From Mucilaginibacter sp. (GTDB lineage: Bacteria; Bacteroidota; Bacteroidia; Sphingobacteriales; Sphingobacteriaceae): a DNA stretch of 55,382 nucleotides. This document shows, piece after piece, positions 17,693 to 27,540 of the stretch. Where the stretch lies: contig JAQBOK010000107.1 of NCBI GenBank assembly GCA_028288085.1, positions 1-55,382 of the forward strand, written 5' to 3'. The notes beneath the pieces were generated by a model. That model saw only the letters and a list, made by a program, of their open reading frames with translations, was not told the origin of the DNA and did no database searches. The position numbers and the translations under genes are program-made. Numbering within the stretch: position 1 is the stretch's first letter; each line of letters begins with the position of its first letter.

Positions 17693-18175
17693 ATGATAAA
17701 AAGATACTTGTTTGCCATTCTCCTGCTTTTTGTATGTGCCGGCAGCTACGCTCAAAGTTTATCCTTTGAGGACTTGTTGAACATGACAAACATGACCGGC
17801 ACACAGGTACATGATTTTTTAACCACATCAAAAGGCTTTAAACCCGCCGGGACACAAATGGTGAATGGCAGAAGCATGGATCAATATAAAAGCACCGGGG
17901 GCGGCACGCCGGATAAAATAGAAACTGTTCTGGTTGGCGCTATCGTCAAAAGCATGGCAGGGAGCACATCCCGCCCTGTATCTTACTTAACTTTGCAGGA
18001 ATCAGATATCAATGCTTTGCTGGCCCAGGCCAAAAAATCAACCCTCACTTTAGTTTTTCAGGGCTCGGATCAAAAGACCTATATTTACCGTTTTGATAAC
18101 TCTCTTTTTAGGGCGAGCATATCACTTAGCTTCGATAAAAAATACGGAAGTATTGATGTTCAGCAGAAAGAGTAG
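17693..18175 (+). CDS. Small secreted protein of unknown function
   Basis: 160 residues with a signal peptide (MIKRYLFAILLLFVCAGSYAQ), so about 139 residues mature. The body has a helix (SFEDLLNMTNMTGTQVHDFL), a segment FLTTSKGFKPAG, a strand region TVLVGAIVKS, and LVFQGSDQKTYIYRFDN near the C-terminus; this is a pattern seen in secreted unknown proteins of Bacteroidota. I recognise no domain. A TATATTTG word lies at 17675-17682, only 10 bases before the ATG, but without a clear -33 element. The gene starts 51 bases after the acylase stop and could be read through from it. Confidence 0.75.
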   Translation: MIKRYLFAILLLFVCAGSYAQSLSFEDLLNMTNMTGTQVHDFLTTSKGFKPAGTQMVNGRSMDQYKSTGGGTPDKIETVLVGAIVKSMAGSTSRPVSYLTLQESDINALLAQAKKSTLTLVFQGSDQKTYIYRFDNSLFRASISLSFDKKYGSIDVQQKE

Positions 18176-18500
18176 TAACTGAGCTTTGAATGATCAGGCA
18201 ACAATTGCGCTATATGTTATGTGTTGAAAGTTAAAATCCCCTATTGCCCCTGTTAAAGTACCCCTATTAAATTTAGTATTTAAAAGATTTTATTTTTTTA
18301 AAATGTTTTAAAAAAGATCGTTGGCATCCTTTTGTTAAAAACCAACGTATTTAAAAATGGTTGATAGGCTAAGCCTTTCTTTAATAGAATATTATGGTAT
18401 TTCCGTTTGCGAGAATTTTGGTTATGAATAATGGTTTCCTTAACCGCGGCATATTATTTAAACCATCAGCTAACAGTTGGGATGTAAGGGAGGTAAATAT
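18176..18500. other. Leader region of the NRPS gene
   Basis: About 325 bases, very AT-rich, with no gene. A hairpin with 6-base stem (CGTTGG at about 18320, CCAACG at about 18343) is present. No full Bacteroidota promoter match was found. A strong Shine-Dalgarno, GGGAGG at 18488-18493, sits seven bases before the ATG at 18501, unusual for this phylum and decisive for the NRPS start. Confidence 0.5.
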
Positions 18501-21500
18501 ATGATGGTGAAGCCGGGAGCCATGAAATTTACTCCAATCCTATACCCTAAAGATAAAACCATCATAGATCTGTTTGAGGAACATGCCGTCAGATGTCCCG
18601 GCGGTATTGCATTGGTATTTGAGGAAAAACAGATCACCTATAAACAATTAAATGAAAGGGCCAATATGCTTGCCCGCTACCTCAGAAGCAGGGGCGTTAA
18701 ACAAGAAACGCCTGTGCCGGTATGCATAGAGCGGTCTGTAGAGATGATAGTAGCCATACTGGGTATACTTAAATCAGGCGGTGCGTATGTGCCAATAGAT
18801 CCCGAATACCCGGAAAATCGCATGCAATACATATTGGATGACATAAAGGCGGGGGTGTTGCTGACCAGTAAGGCCAGTATGCCCGCAATGTCTGCAAATT
18901 ACAACACGGATATAATTTTAATTGATGATCAATGGCCTGTTATCAGCAACGAACTTGCCGCAAATCTTCCTGATGTTGCGGCCCCGCAGCAGCTGGCATA
19001 TTTGATCTATACATCCGGCTCAACTGGAAAGCCAAAAGGGGTAATGATACAGCACAATAGCCTGATGGATTATGTGTTTGGATTAAAACAAAAGGTACAA
19101 ATAGATCAATGCAGATCTTTCGCACTGGTATCCACCATTTCTGCTGATCTGGGCAATACGGTATTATACAGCTCGCTGGCATTTGGCGGTACACTGCATT
19201 TTTTTTCAAAGGAAGCTATCAATGATATTGATATACTTTACAATTATTTTCAAAAGCATACCATCGACTGCTTAAAAATAGTGCCTTCGCATTGGGAGGC
19301 ATTATGTACTCCTGAAAAATTATTATTGCCTGCAAAACTCATCATATTTGGAGGGGAGGCGTTACGTGCCGGAGTTGTAGAAACCATCCATTCATCCGGT
19401 TCAGACTGTACGGTTATTAACCACTACGGCCCAACGGAAGCCACCATCGGCAAATTATTGCATGTGGCCAAAAAAGGTATAACCTATAATAAAACGGTTC
19501 CGATAGGCAGGCCATTTTCAAATACGCAGGTTTATGTACTGAATGAGCAGATGGCATTATGCCCTGAAGGTGTAGCTGGTCAATTATATATTGCAGGTGA
19601 TGGAGTAGCCAGGGGCTATTATAATAATATTGAACTGACTAATGCCAGATTTATTAAAAATCCTTTCGGTACAAAAAACTCAGCAAAAATGTACTGTACA
19701 GGTGATTTGGTAAAATACCTTTCGGATGGAGAAATATTATTCATTGGCAGGGCAGACGATCAGGTGAAAATACGCGGCTACAGGGTAGAATTGGGCGAGA
19801 TAGAAAGCATATTGATGCAGAGCGAACTGGTGGCACAAGCGGTTGTATTGGCCAGGGAAGACGATGAGGGAAGAAAACGGTTAACCGGCTATATTGTCCC
19901 TAATGAGCTGTTTGACAAAAAGGCAATCATATCATACCTGCAAAGCAAGCTCCCTGATTATATGGTTCCGCTATTATGGGTGCAGCTGGCGCGTTTACCC
20001 CTTACTCCCAATGGGAAAATAAATAGGAAAGCCTTACCAGAGCCCGGAATTGAAGATGTTTTGACTGATAAATATGAAGCACCGCAAAGCGAACTGGAGC
20101 AAAAACTGGCGGAAAAATGGCAGCATCTGCTTGAAATAAAATCAGTGGGTATCCACGATAATTTTTTTGACCTTGGGGGTGATTCTTTGCTGGCTATCCG
20201 GCTAATATCAGCGGTGCGCAAGGATATTAAAGCAGAAATTAGTATCAGCAGCATATTTGATCATCCAACCATTGCAATGCTCGCCGCACAAATCCAAAAT
20301 AAACCTGCTGCTGCGATTCCCGATCCGATAGAGATCCAATCAAAAGCAGGGCATGTACCGCTATCCTTTAACCAGGAAAGTTTATGGTTTATAGATAGCC
20401 TGGAGGGCAGTACGCAATACCACTTGCCCAAACTGTTAAAGCTTAAAGGCCGCCTCGACGAAAAAGCTTTGGCAGTGGCGTTTAAACAGGTAATTGACCG
20501 TCACGAAATATTGAGGACGGTGATCATAGAAGAAGAAGGATCTGGCAGGCAGGTTATTAAGCCTTCCGATGGATGGCACCTAACAACAGAAGATGTATCA
20601 ACCTATCAAAACAATCCGCAGGGCCTGGATAACTATGTCGCGAACATCGTCAGCAAACCATTTGATCTGTCAAAAGATTACATACTGCGTGTACACCTGC
20701 TAAAGTTGCAGGCAAGTGAGTACCTGTTGGTGACGGTATTACATCATATTGCCTCCGACGGATGGTCGGTATCCCTTATAGTAAATGAGCTGACCGAGCT
20801 TTATGCAGCGCAACTGGAAGGGCGCGAAACTCACCTTTTGCCGATGGCCATACAATACGCCGACTATGCCCTATGGCAAAGGAAATATTTACAAGGCGAA
20901 CTATGGGGCAAAAAAGTTGTTTATTGGAAAGATAAATTAAGCGGCGTATCGCCCATTAACCTGCCAACAGATTTTGTAAGGCCGGCAGTTTGGAGCAAGC
21001 GGGGTTCCATTTTGTGGTTTGATATTGATAAAGAATTAAAAGACGGGCTACTGGCGCTTAGCCGACAGCAGGGCACTACTTTGTTTATGACCTTGCTATC
21101 AGCATTTAAAGTATTACTGTATCGTTACAGCAACCAGGAAGATATTTGCGTAGGCACGGCAGTAGCCGGCAGGCAGCAACAAGAAGTGGAAAACCTGATC
21201 GGTTTCTTTGTAAATACGCTGGCCTTGCGAAGTGAGGTAAATGGTAATGAATCATTTACCGGGTTGTTGCAGCAGGTTAGGGCTAATACATTGGAAGCCT
21301 ATTCCCGCCAGGAAGTACCCTTTGAAAAAGTGGTATCAGTTGTGGTAAAAGAAAGGGATATGAGCCGCAACCCTATTTTCCAGGTGATGTTTCTATTAGA
21401 TAATACGCCGCAAATTAAGCAATCGTATTTAGGAGATGCCGAACTAACAGAGCTGGAGTTTGCAAATCAGACCGCTATGTTTGATCTTACATTCAACTTA

Positions 21501-24500
21501 ATAGAAAAAGGATCAGGTTTGAGGGGCGAGGTGGAGTATTGCACAGACCTTTATACGGAAGCAACCATGTTGCGGATGATCGCGCATTATCAAACCTTAC
21601 TAGGGTCAGTTATAAAGCAGCCGGATCAAAAAATAGGGATGCTGCCCTTGCTTGCTCCTGGTGAAGAAGCTGAACTGTTGGTAGCTTTTAATGATACAAA
21701 GCAGAATTATGCTGACCGAAAAAGCATCAGCAATTTATTTGAAGAGCAAGCTGCCAAAACCCCGGATAATATAGCCGTAGAATTTGAGGGCGAACAGCTC
21801 ACTTACCGGGAATTGAATGAAAAGGCCAACCAGCTTGCACACTACCTTAGGGTCAAAGGGCTGCAGGACGAAACACTGGTGCCCGTATGCATAGAGCGCT
21901 CAACAGCGATGGTAGTAGCCATATTGGGAATACTAAAAGCTGGCGGAGCGTATGTGCCTATTGACCCGGACTATCCTGAAGACCGGATACACTACATGCT
22001 GGATGACACCAGCGCAAAAATAGTGGTAAGCAACCGCTTCAGCCGGTCAAAATTACCTGGCGGAACAGGCATCAATATTATAGAAATCGATACTCAATGG
22101 CCGGTTATCAGCAAGCTCCCGGCGGTAGATTTACCCGCTGTACACTCCGGCAATCTTGCTTATGTTATTTATACTTCGGGCTCTACGGGCAAGCCTAAGG
22201 GGGTTATGATAGAACACAAAGCGGTGGTAAACTTTATATTAAGTGTATCCGGCGAATTGAACGTTAAATCAGGGGCTGTTTTTTTAACGGTAACAACCTA
22301 CAGCTTTGATATTTTTTGCCTCGAATTATATACGCCGCTGCTAAATGGCGGTAAATTAATTATTGCGCCCCGTGAAGCAGCCATTGACGGTTTTATGTTG
22401 GCAGATTATATTTCCCGTCATCGCCCCACCCACATGCAGGCAACGCCGCCCACCTGGAGATTGCTGATCAATGCGGGCTGGCAAAATACAGAAAATGTTA
22501 AAGTGATAACTGGCGGAGAAGCCGTACAGGAAGACTTGAAGGATGAACTGGCTAAAAGAGGAACGGCATGGAACATGTATGGCCCTACTGAAGCTACCAT
22601 CTGTTCAACCTACAGAAAAATGTCGGTACATGAAAAAGTGCTGATAGGCAAACCGTATGCAAACACGGTTATACATATTATCAGCAAAGAAAACCAGTTG
22701 GCGCCTATAGGCGTGGCGGGCGAGATCTGCATTGCAGGGGATGGATTGGCGCGAGGATATTTGAACAATGCAGAACTGACTGCGCAAAAATTTGTGAAGA
22801 ATCCGTTTAAAGCTGATACATTAATGTACCGTACAGGTGACCTGGGCCGATGGCTGCCGGATGGTAACATAGAATATTATGCCAGGATGGATGACCAGGT
22901 AAAGGTGCGTGGTTACCGGATTGAGTTGGGCGAAATAGAAAGCGTGGCATTGCGCAGCGGTCTGGTAAAGCAGGTGGTAGTAATGGCATTGGATGATAAG
23001 CAAGGAAGTAAACGACTGGCAGGGTACGCCGTGCAGAAAGAAGGTTTTAATAAAGATGCGCTAATAGCATATCTTAAATTGCAACTGCCAGACTATATGG
23101 TACCCACTTTGTGGGTTGAACTGGATAGCTTGCCACTTACGCCAAACGGAAAGATTGACAGAAAATCTCTCCCCGAACCAGAAACAGGGTCGGGTTTAAA
23201 TGGGCAATACGAAGCGCCGCGTAGCGAAGAAGAACAAAAAGTAGCTGATGTATGGCAGGAAGTGCTTGGTGCAGAACGGATAGGTGTTTTTGATGATTTT
23301 TTTGACCTGGGCGGCCATTCGCTGATGGTTATGCGTGTAATATCCATCATTCGTAAAAAACTGGAAGTGGAACTGGCTGTTAAAGATCTTTTTACATACC
23401 CTACCGTAGCATCTTTGTCCGGATATATTGTATCGCGGGGTAAGGGGCTGGTTCTCCCGGCTATAGATGTCCAATCAAGGCCAGTCCATATCCCGCTGTC
23501 GTTCAGCCAGGAACGTTTATGGTTTATAGACCGGTTGGAGGGCAGCATTCAATATCATTCGCCAAAGCTGTTAAGGTTAAAAGGCATTCTTAACCAGGAA
23601 GCCCTGGAGGCCGCTTTCAAACAGGTAGTTGCCCGTCATGAGATATTGCGAACGGTGATATTGGAGGAAGAAGGGTCTGGCAGGCAATCTGTTATGGCAT
23701 CCAATAACTGGCAATTGACAACAGAAGATGTATCGGCCTATAAAAATAATGCCGAAGGTCTGGATAATTATATCGCTGAGATCATCAGTATTCCTTTTGA
23801 TCTTTCTAAACATTACATGTTGCGCGTGCACTTGCTCAGGTTGCAGGCTGGTGAACACCTGTTGGTAATGGTGCTCCATCATATTGCTTCTGATGGCTGG
23901 TCTATATCAGTGATCGTAAATGAGCTGGCGGAATTTTATGCCGCACAAGTGGAAGGGCGGCAAGCAAAGCTGCAGCCAATGGTGATACAATATGCAGATT
24001 ATGCGCTGTGGCAAAGGAAATATCTGCTGGGAGAGCTATGGGATAAAAAAGTAAACTACTGGAAAGATAAATTAAACGGGGTATCACCCATCAACCTGTC
24101 AACAGATTTTGTGAGACCGGCGGTTTGGAGTAAGCGCGGCGCTATTTTTAAATTTAACATTGATAAAGAGCTAAAGGATAAATTAAAGGCATTAAGCAGG
24201 CAACAGGGGGCAACCTTGTTTATGACGTTGCTGGCAGCGTTTAAGGTATTACTTTACCGTTACAGCGGGCAGGACGATATCTGCGTAGGCACCGCGGTAG
24301 CAGGCAGGCAGCAGCGCGAAGTAGAAAGTTTGATCGGGTTTTTTGTGAATACACTGGCATTACGGAATAGGGTAAACGGCGACGAATCGTTTACAGATTT
24401 GCTGCAGCAGATAAGGGCCAATACATTGGAAGCATATTCCTACCAGGAAGTGCCTTTTGAAAAAGTGGTGGAGGCTGTGGTAAAGGAAAGGGACATGAGC

Positions 24501-27404
24501 CGGAACCCTATTTTCCAGGTAATGTTTATGCTGCAAAACACGCCGGATGTTCCGCAATTGCACTTGGGGGATACTGAACTGAAAGAAGAAGAATTTGCTC
24601 ATCATACAGCTAAATTCGACCTGACTTTTAATTTGATAGAAGCCGGATCCGAAATGAAAGGCGTGGTAGAATATTGCACCGACCTTTATAGCGAAGCGAC
24701 GGTATCACGGATGATAGACCATTATAAAATGTTGCTTGTTTCGGTTGCAGATCAGCCTGATCAAAAAACTGGTAGGTTGCCCATGTTATCGCCAAATGAG
24801 GAAAATGAATTGCTGATTACCTTTAATGATACATACCAGGATTATCCCCAACAAAAAAGTATAGCCGCCCTATTTGAAGAACAGGCTGCTAAAAGCCCGG
24901 ATAAAATAGCGATAGAATTTGAAGGCGGGCAACTCACTTATCTGCAATTGAATGAACGGGCCAACCAGCTTGCCTGTTACCTCAAAAGCCAGGGTGTTCA
25001 GAATGAAACGCTGGTGCCTGTTTGTATAGAACGCTCTGCAGCAATGCTGATAGCCATACTGGGGATATTAAAAGCAGAAGGTGCTTATGTGCCGATAGAC
25101 CCGGATTACCCGGCAGACCGGATACATTATATGCTGGAGGATACCGGGGCAAAAATAGTGGTCAGCAGCGGCGGCAGTCGTTTCAAAATACCTGCTTTGG
25201 CATCACTTAATGTCATCGAAATAGATACTGAACAGCAGGCTATCAGCACTTTCCCAACTGATAACCTGTCAAATGTTTCGTCGGAGCATTTGGCTTATGT
25301 GATCTATACTTCGGGCTCAACAGGCATGCCTAAGGGGGTAATGATAACGCATAGGTCTGTAGTGAATTTGTTAACCAGCGTGGCCAAAGAGGTGGCCATT
25401 AAACCCGGGGTAGTTTTCTTATCGGTAACAACATACAGCTTTGATATTTGCTACCTGGAATTATACACGCCGCTTATATACGGGGGTAAATTGATTATCG
25501 CTTCCCGCGAAGCTGCCGCGGATGGTTTTATGTTGGCAGAGCTTATCGCGCAGCATCGGCCTACCCACATACAGGCTACGCCTTCTACATGGCGACTGCT
25601 TATCAACGCAGGATGGCAAAATAACGAAAGTGTTAAAATTTTAACAGGCGGAGAGGCCTTGCAGGAAGATGTGAAATTGGAGCTGACTGCAAGAGGTGAC
25701 GCCTGGAATATGTATGGCCCTACAGAAACTACTATCTGGTCGACCTTTAAAAAACTCTCTCCCAATGAAAAAGTACTAATCGGCAAACCGCTGGCCAATA
25801 CATCTATACATGTCATTAGCAAGGAAAATCAATTGGTGCCGGTCGGGGTTGCCGGTGAGATCTGTATAGCGGGCGACGGACTGGCACGTGGGTATTTGAA
25901 CCGCGAGGACCTGACCGCGCAAAAATTTGTAAAAAATCCTTTTAGGGCTGATACATTGATGTATCGCACCGGCGATTTGGGCAGGTGGCTGCCAGATGGC
26001 AACTTAGAATATTTAACAAGGATGGACGACCAGGTAAAGGTGCGTGGCTACCGCATAGAGTTGGGTGAAATAGAGAGCGTGGTATTGCGTAGCGGATTGG
26101 TAAAGCAGGCGGTTGTAGCGGCCCGGGACGACAGGGAAGGAAGTAAAAGGCTGGTGGGCTATACCATCCGGGACGAAAGTTTTAACAGGGATGCACTGGT
26201 AACTTATCTTAAAACACAGTTGCCCGATTACATGGTACCAGCCCTATGGGTAGAACTGGAAAGTTTGCCGCTCACCCCAAACGGAAAAATAGACCGGAAA
26301 TCCCTGCCAGAACCGGAAGTCTGGGCCGGGTTACCAGACGAATATGAAGCGCCAGGTAACGAAGAACAACAAAAGATTGCCGATATATGGCAGGAAGTAC
26401 TAGGAATAGAGCGGATGGGCATCAACGATAACTTTTTTGATCTGGGCGGGTATTCGCTGTTGGCTTTAAAAATAATATCCCGCGTAGAAAAAGCAACCGG
26501 CAAACGTTTGCCCGTAAGCGCCTTGTTTGAGTATCCTACTGTTAAAAAATTTGCGGAACTGCTAAAGGAAAACAGGAAAATAAGTAAGCTTCATTCCCTT
26601 GTGCCTATAAAAACTACAGGCGATAAAAAACCGCTTTACATCGTTTCGGGTATTAATGGAACGGCCTTTGCCTTTGTTGAATTTGCCAACATGCTGGATG
26701 CCGACCAGCCCGTGTTTATATTACAGGAACCACAGGAAATTGAAGATATAGAGGGGTTTCCAGACAATGTGGAAGAAATTTCGGCTATTTATATTACACA
26801 GATATTGAAACAAAACCCCAATGGCCCGTATGCATTGGCAGGGCATTGTTTCGGGGGTATTATTGCCTTTGAAATGACTAAACAACTGGAAAACATGGGC
26901 AAGGAAGTTAACCTGCTGGCCTTATTTGATACGGTAGCCTACAAAATTGAGCCAATGGAACAGGGTGCTAAGAAAAACCTGCACATGATTAAAAAAGCGA
27001 TACAAAATGTGATCTTCAAATCATATAAAAATATAAAGCTTTTTTTGCACGATAGAGAACTGTCAATTAAGTATCGAAAATATTCTTTTATGCAATTTAC
27101 CAACAGGCTAAAAAGATCATTTAACTCTAAGAATGATGAGCGATATGAATTCTCAGAAAAGGTAACCCAGCTTTATGAAAGGGCACGAAAAAATTATAAA
27201 ATAACTAATTACAATAGGAATATGAAGTTGTTCCGTGCTAAAATGGCCAGTTTTGACCGGGATGATAAAAAGTACCTGGGTTGGAAACCATATACCAAAT
27301 CGGTTGAAGTTCATGAAGTGGAGGGCGATCATTTGACCATGCTTAAATCTAAGGATTTCGCCAACTTGTTGCAGGAAAATCTTGATCAGCATCTAAACAG
27401 TTAA
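18501..27404 (+). CDS. Three-module nonribosomal peptide synthetase (A-T-C-A-T-C-A-T-TE)
   Basis: 2967 residues from the ATG behind a GGGAGG Shine-Dalgarno; a TTG eight codons earlier is less likely. Domains: A1 about 10-520 (YTSGSTGKPKG near 170); T1 with Ser562 (LGGDSL); C2 from about 617 (HHIASDG, His749); A2 about 1075-1565; T2 Ser1607; C3 from about 1663 (HHIASDG near 1793); A3 about 2120-2610; T3 Ser2652; thioesterase from about 2710 with GHCFGG (Cys2783 where Ser is usual), Asp in LFDTVAY and His in EGDHLTM. All A domains keep the A10 lysine. Hand-aligned specificity codes are DLTKIGHIGK (near the Asp code), DILQIGMICK and DILQLGMIWK (near the Gly code DILQLGLIWK). No epimerase, methyltransferase, starter C domain or MbtH is seen. 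The predicted product is a tripeptide, Asp-(small residue)-Gly. Confidence 0.96.
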   Translation: MMVKPGAMKFTPILYPKDKTIIDLFEEHAVRCPGGIALVFEEKQITYKQLNERANMLARYLRSRGVKQETPVPVCIERSVEMIVAILGILKSGGAYVPIDPEYPENRMQYILDDIKAGVLLTSKASMPAMSANYNTDIILIDDQWPVISNELAANLPDVAAPQQLAYLIYTSGSTGKPKGVMIQHNSLMDYVFGLKQKVQIDQCRSFALVSTISADLGNTVLYSSLAFGGTLHFFSKEAINDIDILYNYFQKHTIDCLKIVPSHWEALCTPEKLLLPAKLIIFGGEALRAGVVETIHSSGSDCTVINHYGPTEATIGKLLHVAKKGITYNKTVPIGRPFSNTQVYVLNEQMALCPEGVAGQLYIAGDGVARGYYNNIELTNARFIKNPFGTKNSAKMYCTGDLVKYLSDGEILFIGRADDQVKIRGYRVELGEIESILMQSELVAQAVVLAREDDEGRKRLTGYIVPNELFDKKAIISYLQSKLPDYMVPLLWVQLARLPLTPNGKINRKALPEPGIEDVLTDKYEAPQSELEQKLAEKWQHLLEIKSVGIHDNFFDLGGDSLLAIRLISAVRKDIKAEISISSIFDHPTIAMLAAQIQNKPAAAIPDPIEIQSKAGHVPLSFNQESLWFIDSLEGSTQYHLPKLLKLKGRLDEKALAVAFKQVIDRHEILRTVIIEEEGSGRQVIKPSDGWHLTTEDVSTYQNNPQGLDNYVANIVSKPFDLSKDYILRVHLLKLQASEYLLVTVLHHIASDGWSVSLIVNELTELYAAQLEGRETHLLPMAIQYADYALWQRKYLQGELWGKKVVYWKDKLSGVSPINLPTDFVRPAVWSKRGSILWFDIDKELKDGLLALSRQQGTTLFMTLLSAFKVLLYRYSNQEDICVGTAVAGRQQQEVENLIGFFVNTLALRSEVNGNESFTGLLQQVRANTLEAYSRQEVPFEKVVSVVVKERDMSRNPIFQVMFLLDNTPQIKQSYLGDAELTELEFANQTAMFDLTFNLIEKGSGLRGEVEYCTDLYTEATMLRMIAHYQTLLGSVIKQPDQKIGMLPLLAPGEEAELLVAFNDTKQNYADRKSISNLFEEQAAKTPDNIAVEFEGEQLTYRELNEKANQLAHYLRVKGLQDETLVPVCIERSTAMVVAILGILKAGGAYVPIDPDYPEDRIHYMLDDTSAKIVVSNRFSRSKLPGGTGINIIEIDTQWPVISKLPAVDLPAVHSGNLAYVIYTSGSTGKPKGVMIEHKAVVNFILSVSGELNVKSGAVFLTVTTYSFDIFCLELYTPLLNGGKLIIAPREAAIDGFMLADYISRHRPTHMQATPPTWRLLINAGWQNTENVKVITGGEAVQEDLKDELAKRGTAWNMYGPTEATICSTYRKMSVHEKVLIGKPYANTVIHIISKENQLAPIGVAGEICIAGDGLARGYLNNAELTAQKFVKNPFKADTLMYRTGDLGRWLPDGNIEYYARMDDQVKVRGYRIELGEIESVALRSGLVKQVVVMALDDKQGSKRLAGYAVQKEGFNKDALIAYLKLQLPDYMVPTLWVELDSLPLTPNGKIDRKSLPEPETGSGLNGQYEAPRSEEEQKVADVWQEVLGAERIGVFDDFFDLGGHSLMVMRVISIIRKKLEVELAVKDLFTYPTVASLSGYIVSRGKGLVLPAIDVQSRPVHIPLSFSQERLWFIDRLEGSIQYHSPKLLRLKGILNQEALEAAFKQVVARHEILRTVILEEEGSGRQSVMASNNWQLTTEDVSAYKNNAEGLDNYIAEIISIPFDLSKHYMLRVHLLRLQAGEHLLVMVLHHIASDGWSISVIVNELAEFYAAQVEGRQAKLQPMVIQYADYALWQRKYLLGELWDKKVNYWKDKLNGVSPINLSTDFVRPAVWSKRGAIFKFNIDKELKDKLKALSRQQGATLFMTLLAAFKVLLYRYSGQDDICVGTAVAGRQQREVESLIGFFVNTLALRNRVNGDESFTDLLQQIRANTLEAYSYQEVPFEKVVEAVVKERDMSRNPIFQVMFMLQNTPDVPQLHLGDTELKEEEFAHHTAKFDLTFNLIEAGSEMKGVVEYCTDLYSEATVSRMIDHYKMLLVSVADQPDQKTGRLPMLSPNEENELLITFNDTYQDYPQQKSIAALFEEQAAKSPDKIAIEFEGGQLTYLQLNERANQLACYLKSQGVQNETLVPVCIERSAAMLIAILGILKAEGAYVPIDPDYPADRIHYMLEDTGAKIVVSSGGSRFKIPALASLNVIEIDTEQQAISTFPTDNLSNVSSEHLAYVIYTSGSTGMPKGVMITHRSVVNLLTSVAKEVAIKPGVVFLSVTTYSFDICYLELYTPLIYGGKLIIASREAAADGFMLAELIAQHRPTHIQATPSTWRLLINAGWQNNESVKILTGGEALQEDVKLELTARGDAWNMYGPTETTIWSTFKKLSPNEKVLIGKPLANTSIHVISKENQLVPVGVAGEICIAGDGLARGYLNREDLTAQKFVKNPFRADTLMYRTGDLGRWLPDGNLEYLTRMDDQVKVRGYRIELGEIESVVLRSGLVKQAVVAARDDREGSKRLVGYTIRDESFNRDALVTYLKTQLPDYMVPALWVELESLPLTPNGKIDRKSLPEPEVWAGLPDEYEAPGNEEQQKIADIWQEVLGIERMGINDNFFDLGGYSLLALKIISRVEKATGKRLPVSALFEYPTVKKFAELLKENRKISKLHSLVPIKTTGDKKPLYIVSGINGTAFAFVEFANMLDADQPVFILQEPQEIEDIEGFPDNVEEISAIYITQILKQNPNGPYALAGHCFGGIIAFEMTKQLENMGKEVNLLALFDTVAYKIEPMEQGAKKNLHMIKKAIQNVIFKSYKNIKLFLHDRELSIKYRKYSFMQFTNRLKRSFNSKNDERYEFSEKVTQLYERARKNYKITNYNRNMKLFRAKMASFDRDDKKYLGWKPYTKSVEVHEVEGDHLTMLKSKDFANLLQENLDQHLNS

Positions 27405-27507
27405 TTGCTTTTCTCCGGTAAACCTGGTTGTTTCACACCATGCTGAACTCGTTTCATAGTTGTCTGCAATAAACATTTCCATAATTATTAAAAAAGATAA
27501 TTCCTCT

Positions 27508-27515
27508 TAAATTTG
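27508..27515 (+). promoter_or_regulatory. Candidate -7 element for the alpha/beta hydrolase gene
   Basis: TAAATTTG matches TAnnTTTG and ends 25 bases before the ATG at 27541. The -33 side lacks TTTG, so support is partial. It suggests that the hydrolase can be transcribed apart from the NRPS. Confidence 0.35.
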
Positions 27516-27540
27516 TGATACACTACACAAGTGAAACATC

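Noticed and set aside
23093..23548. Long minus-strand open frame inside the NRPS gene, with others at 19958-20254, 22610-22870, 25451-25822 and 26228-26503
   Set aside because: They are antisense shadows of conserved A and T domain codons, recur at equivalent places in each module and show no protein-like motif.
18501..27404. Dual condensation/epimerisation or a lipid-starter condensation domain in the NRPS
   Set aside because: The protein begins directly with an adenylation domain, and both C domains follow T domains without an epimerase and carry ordinary HHxxxDG motifs.
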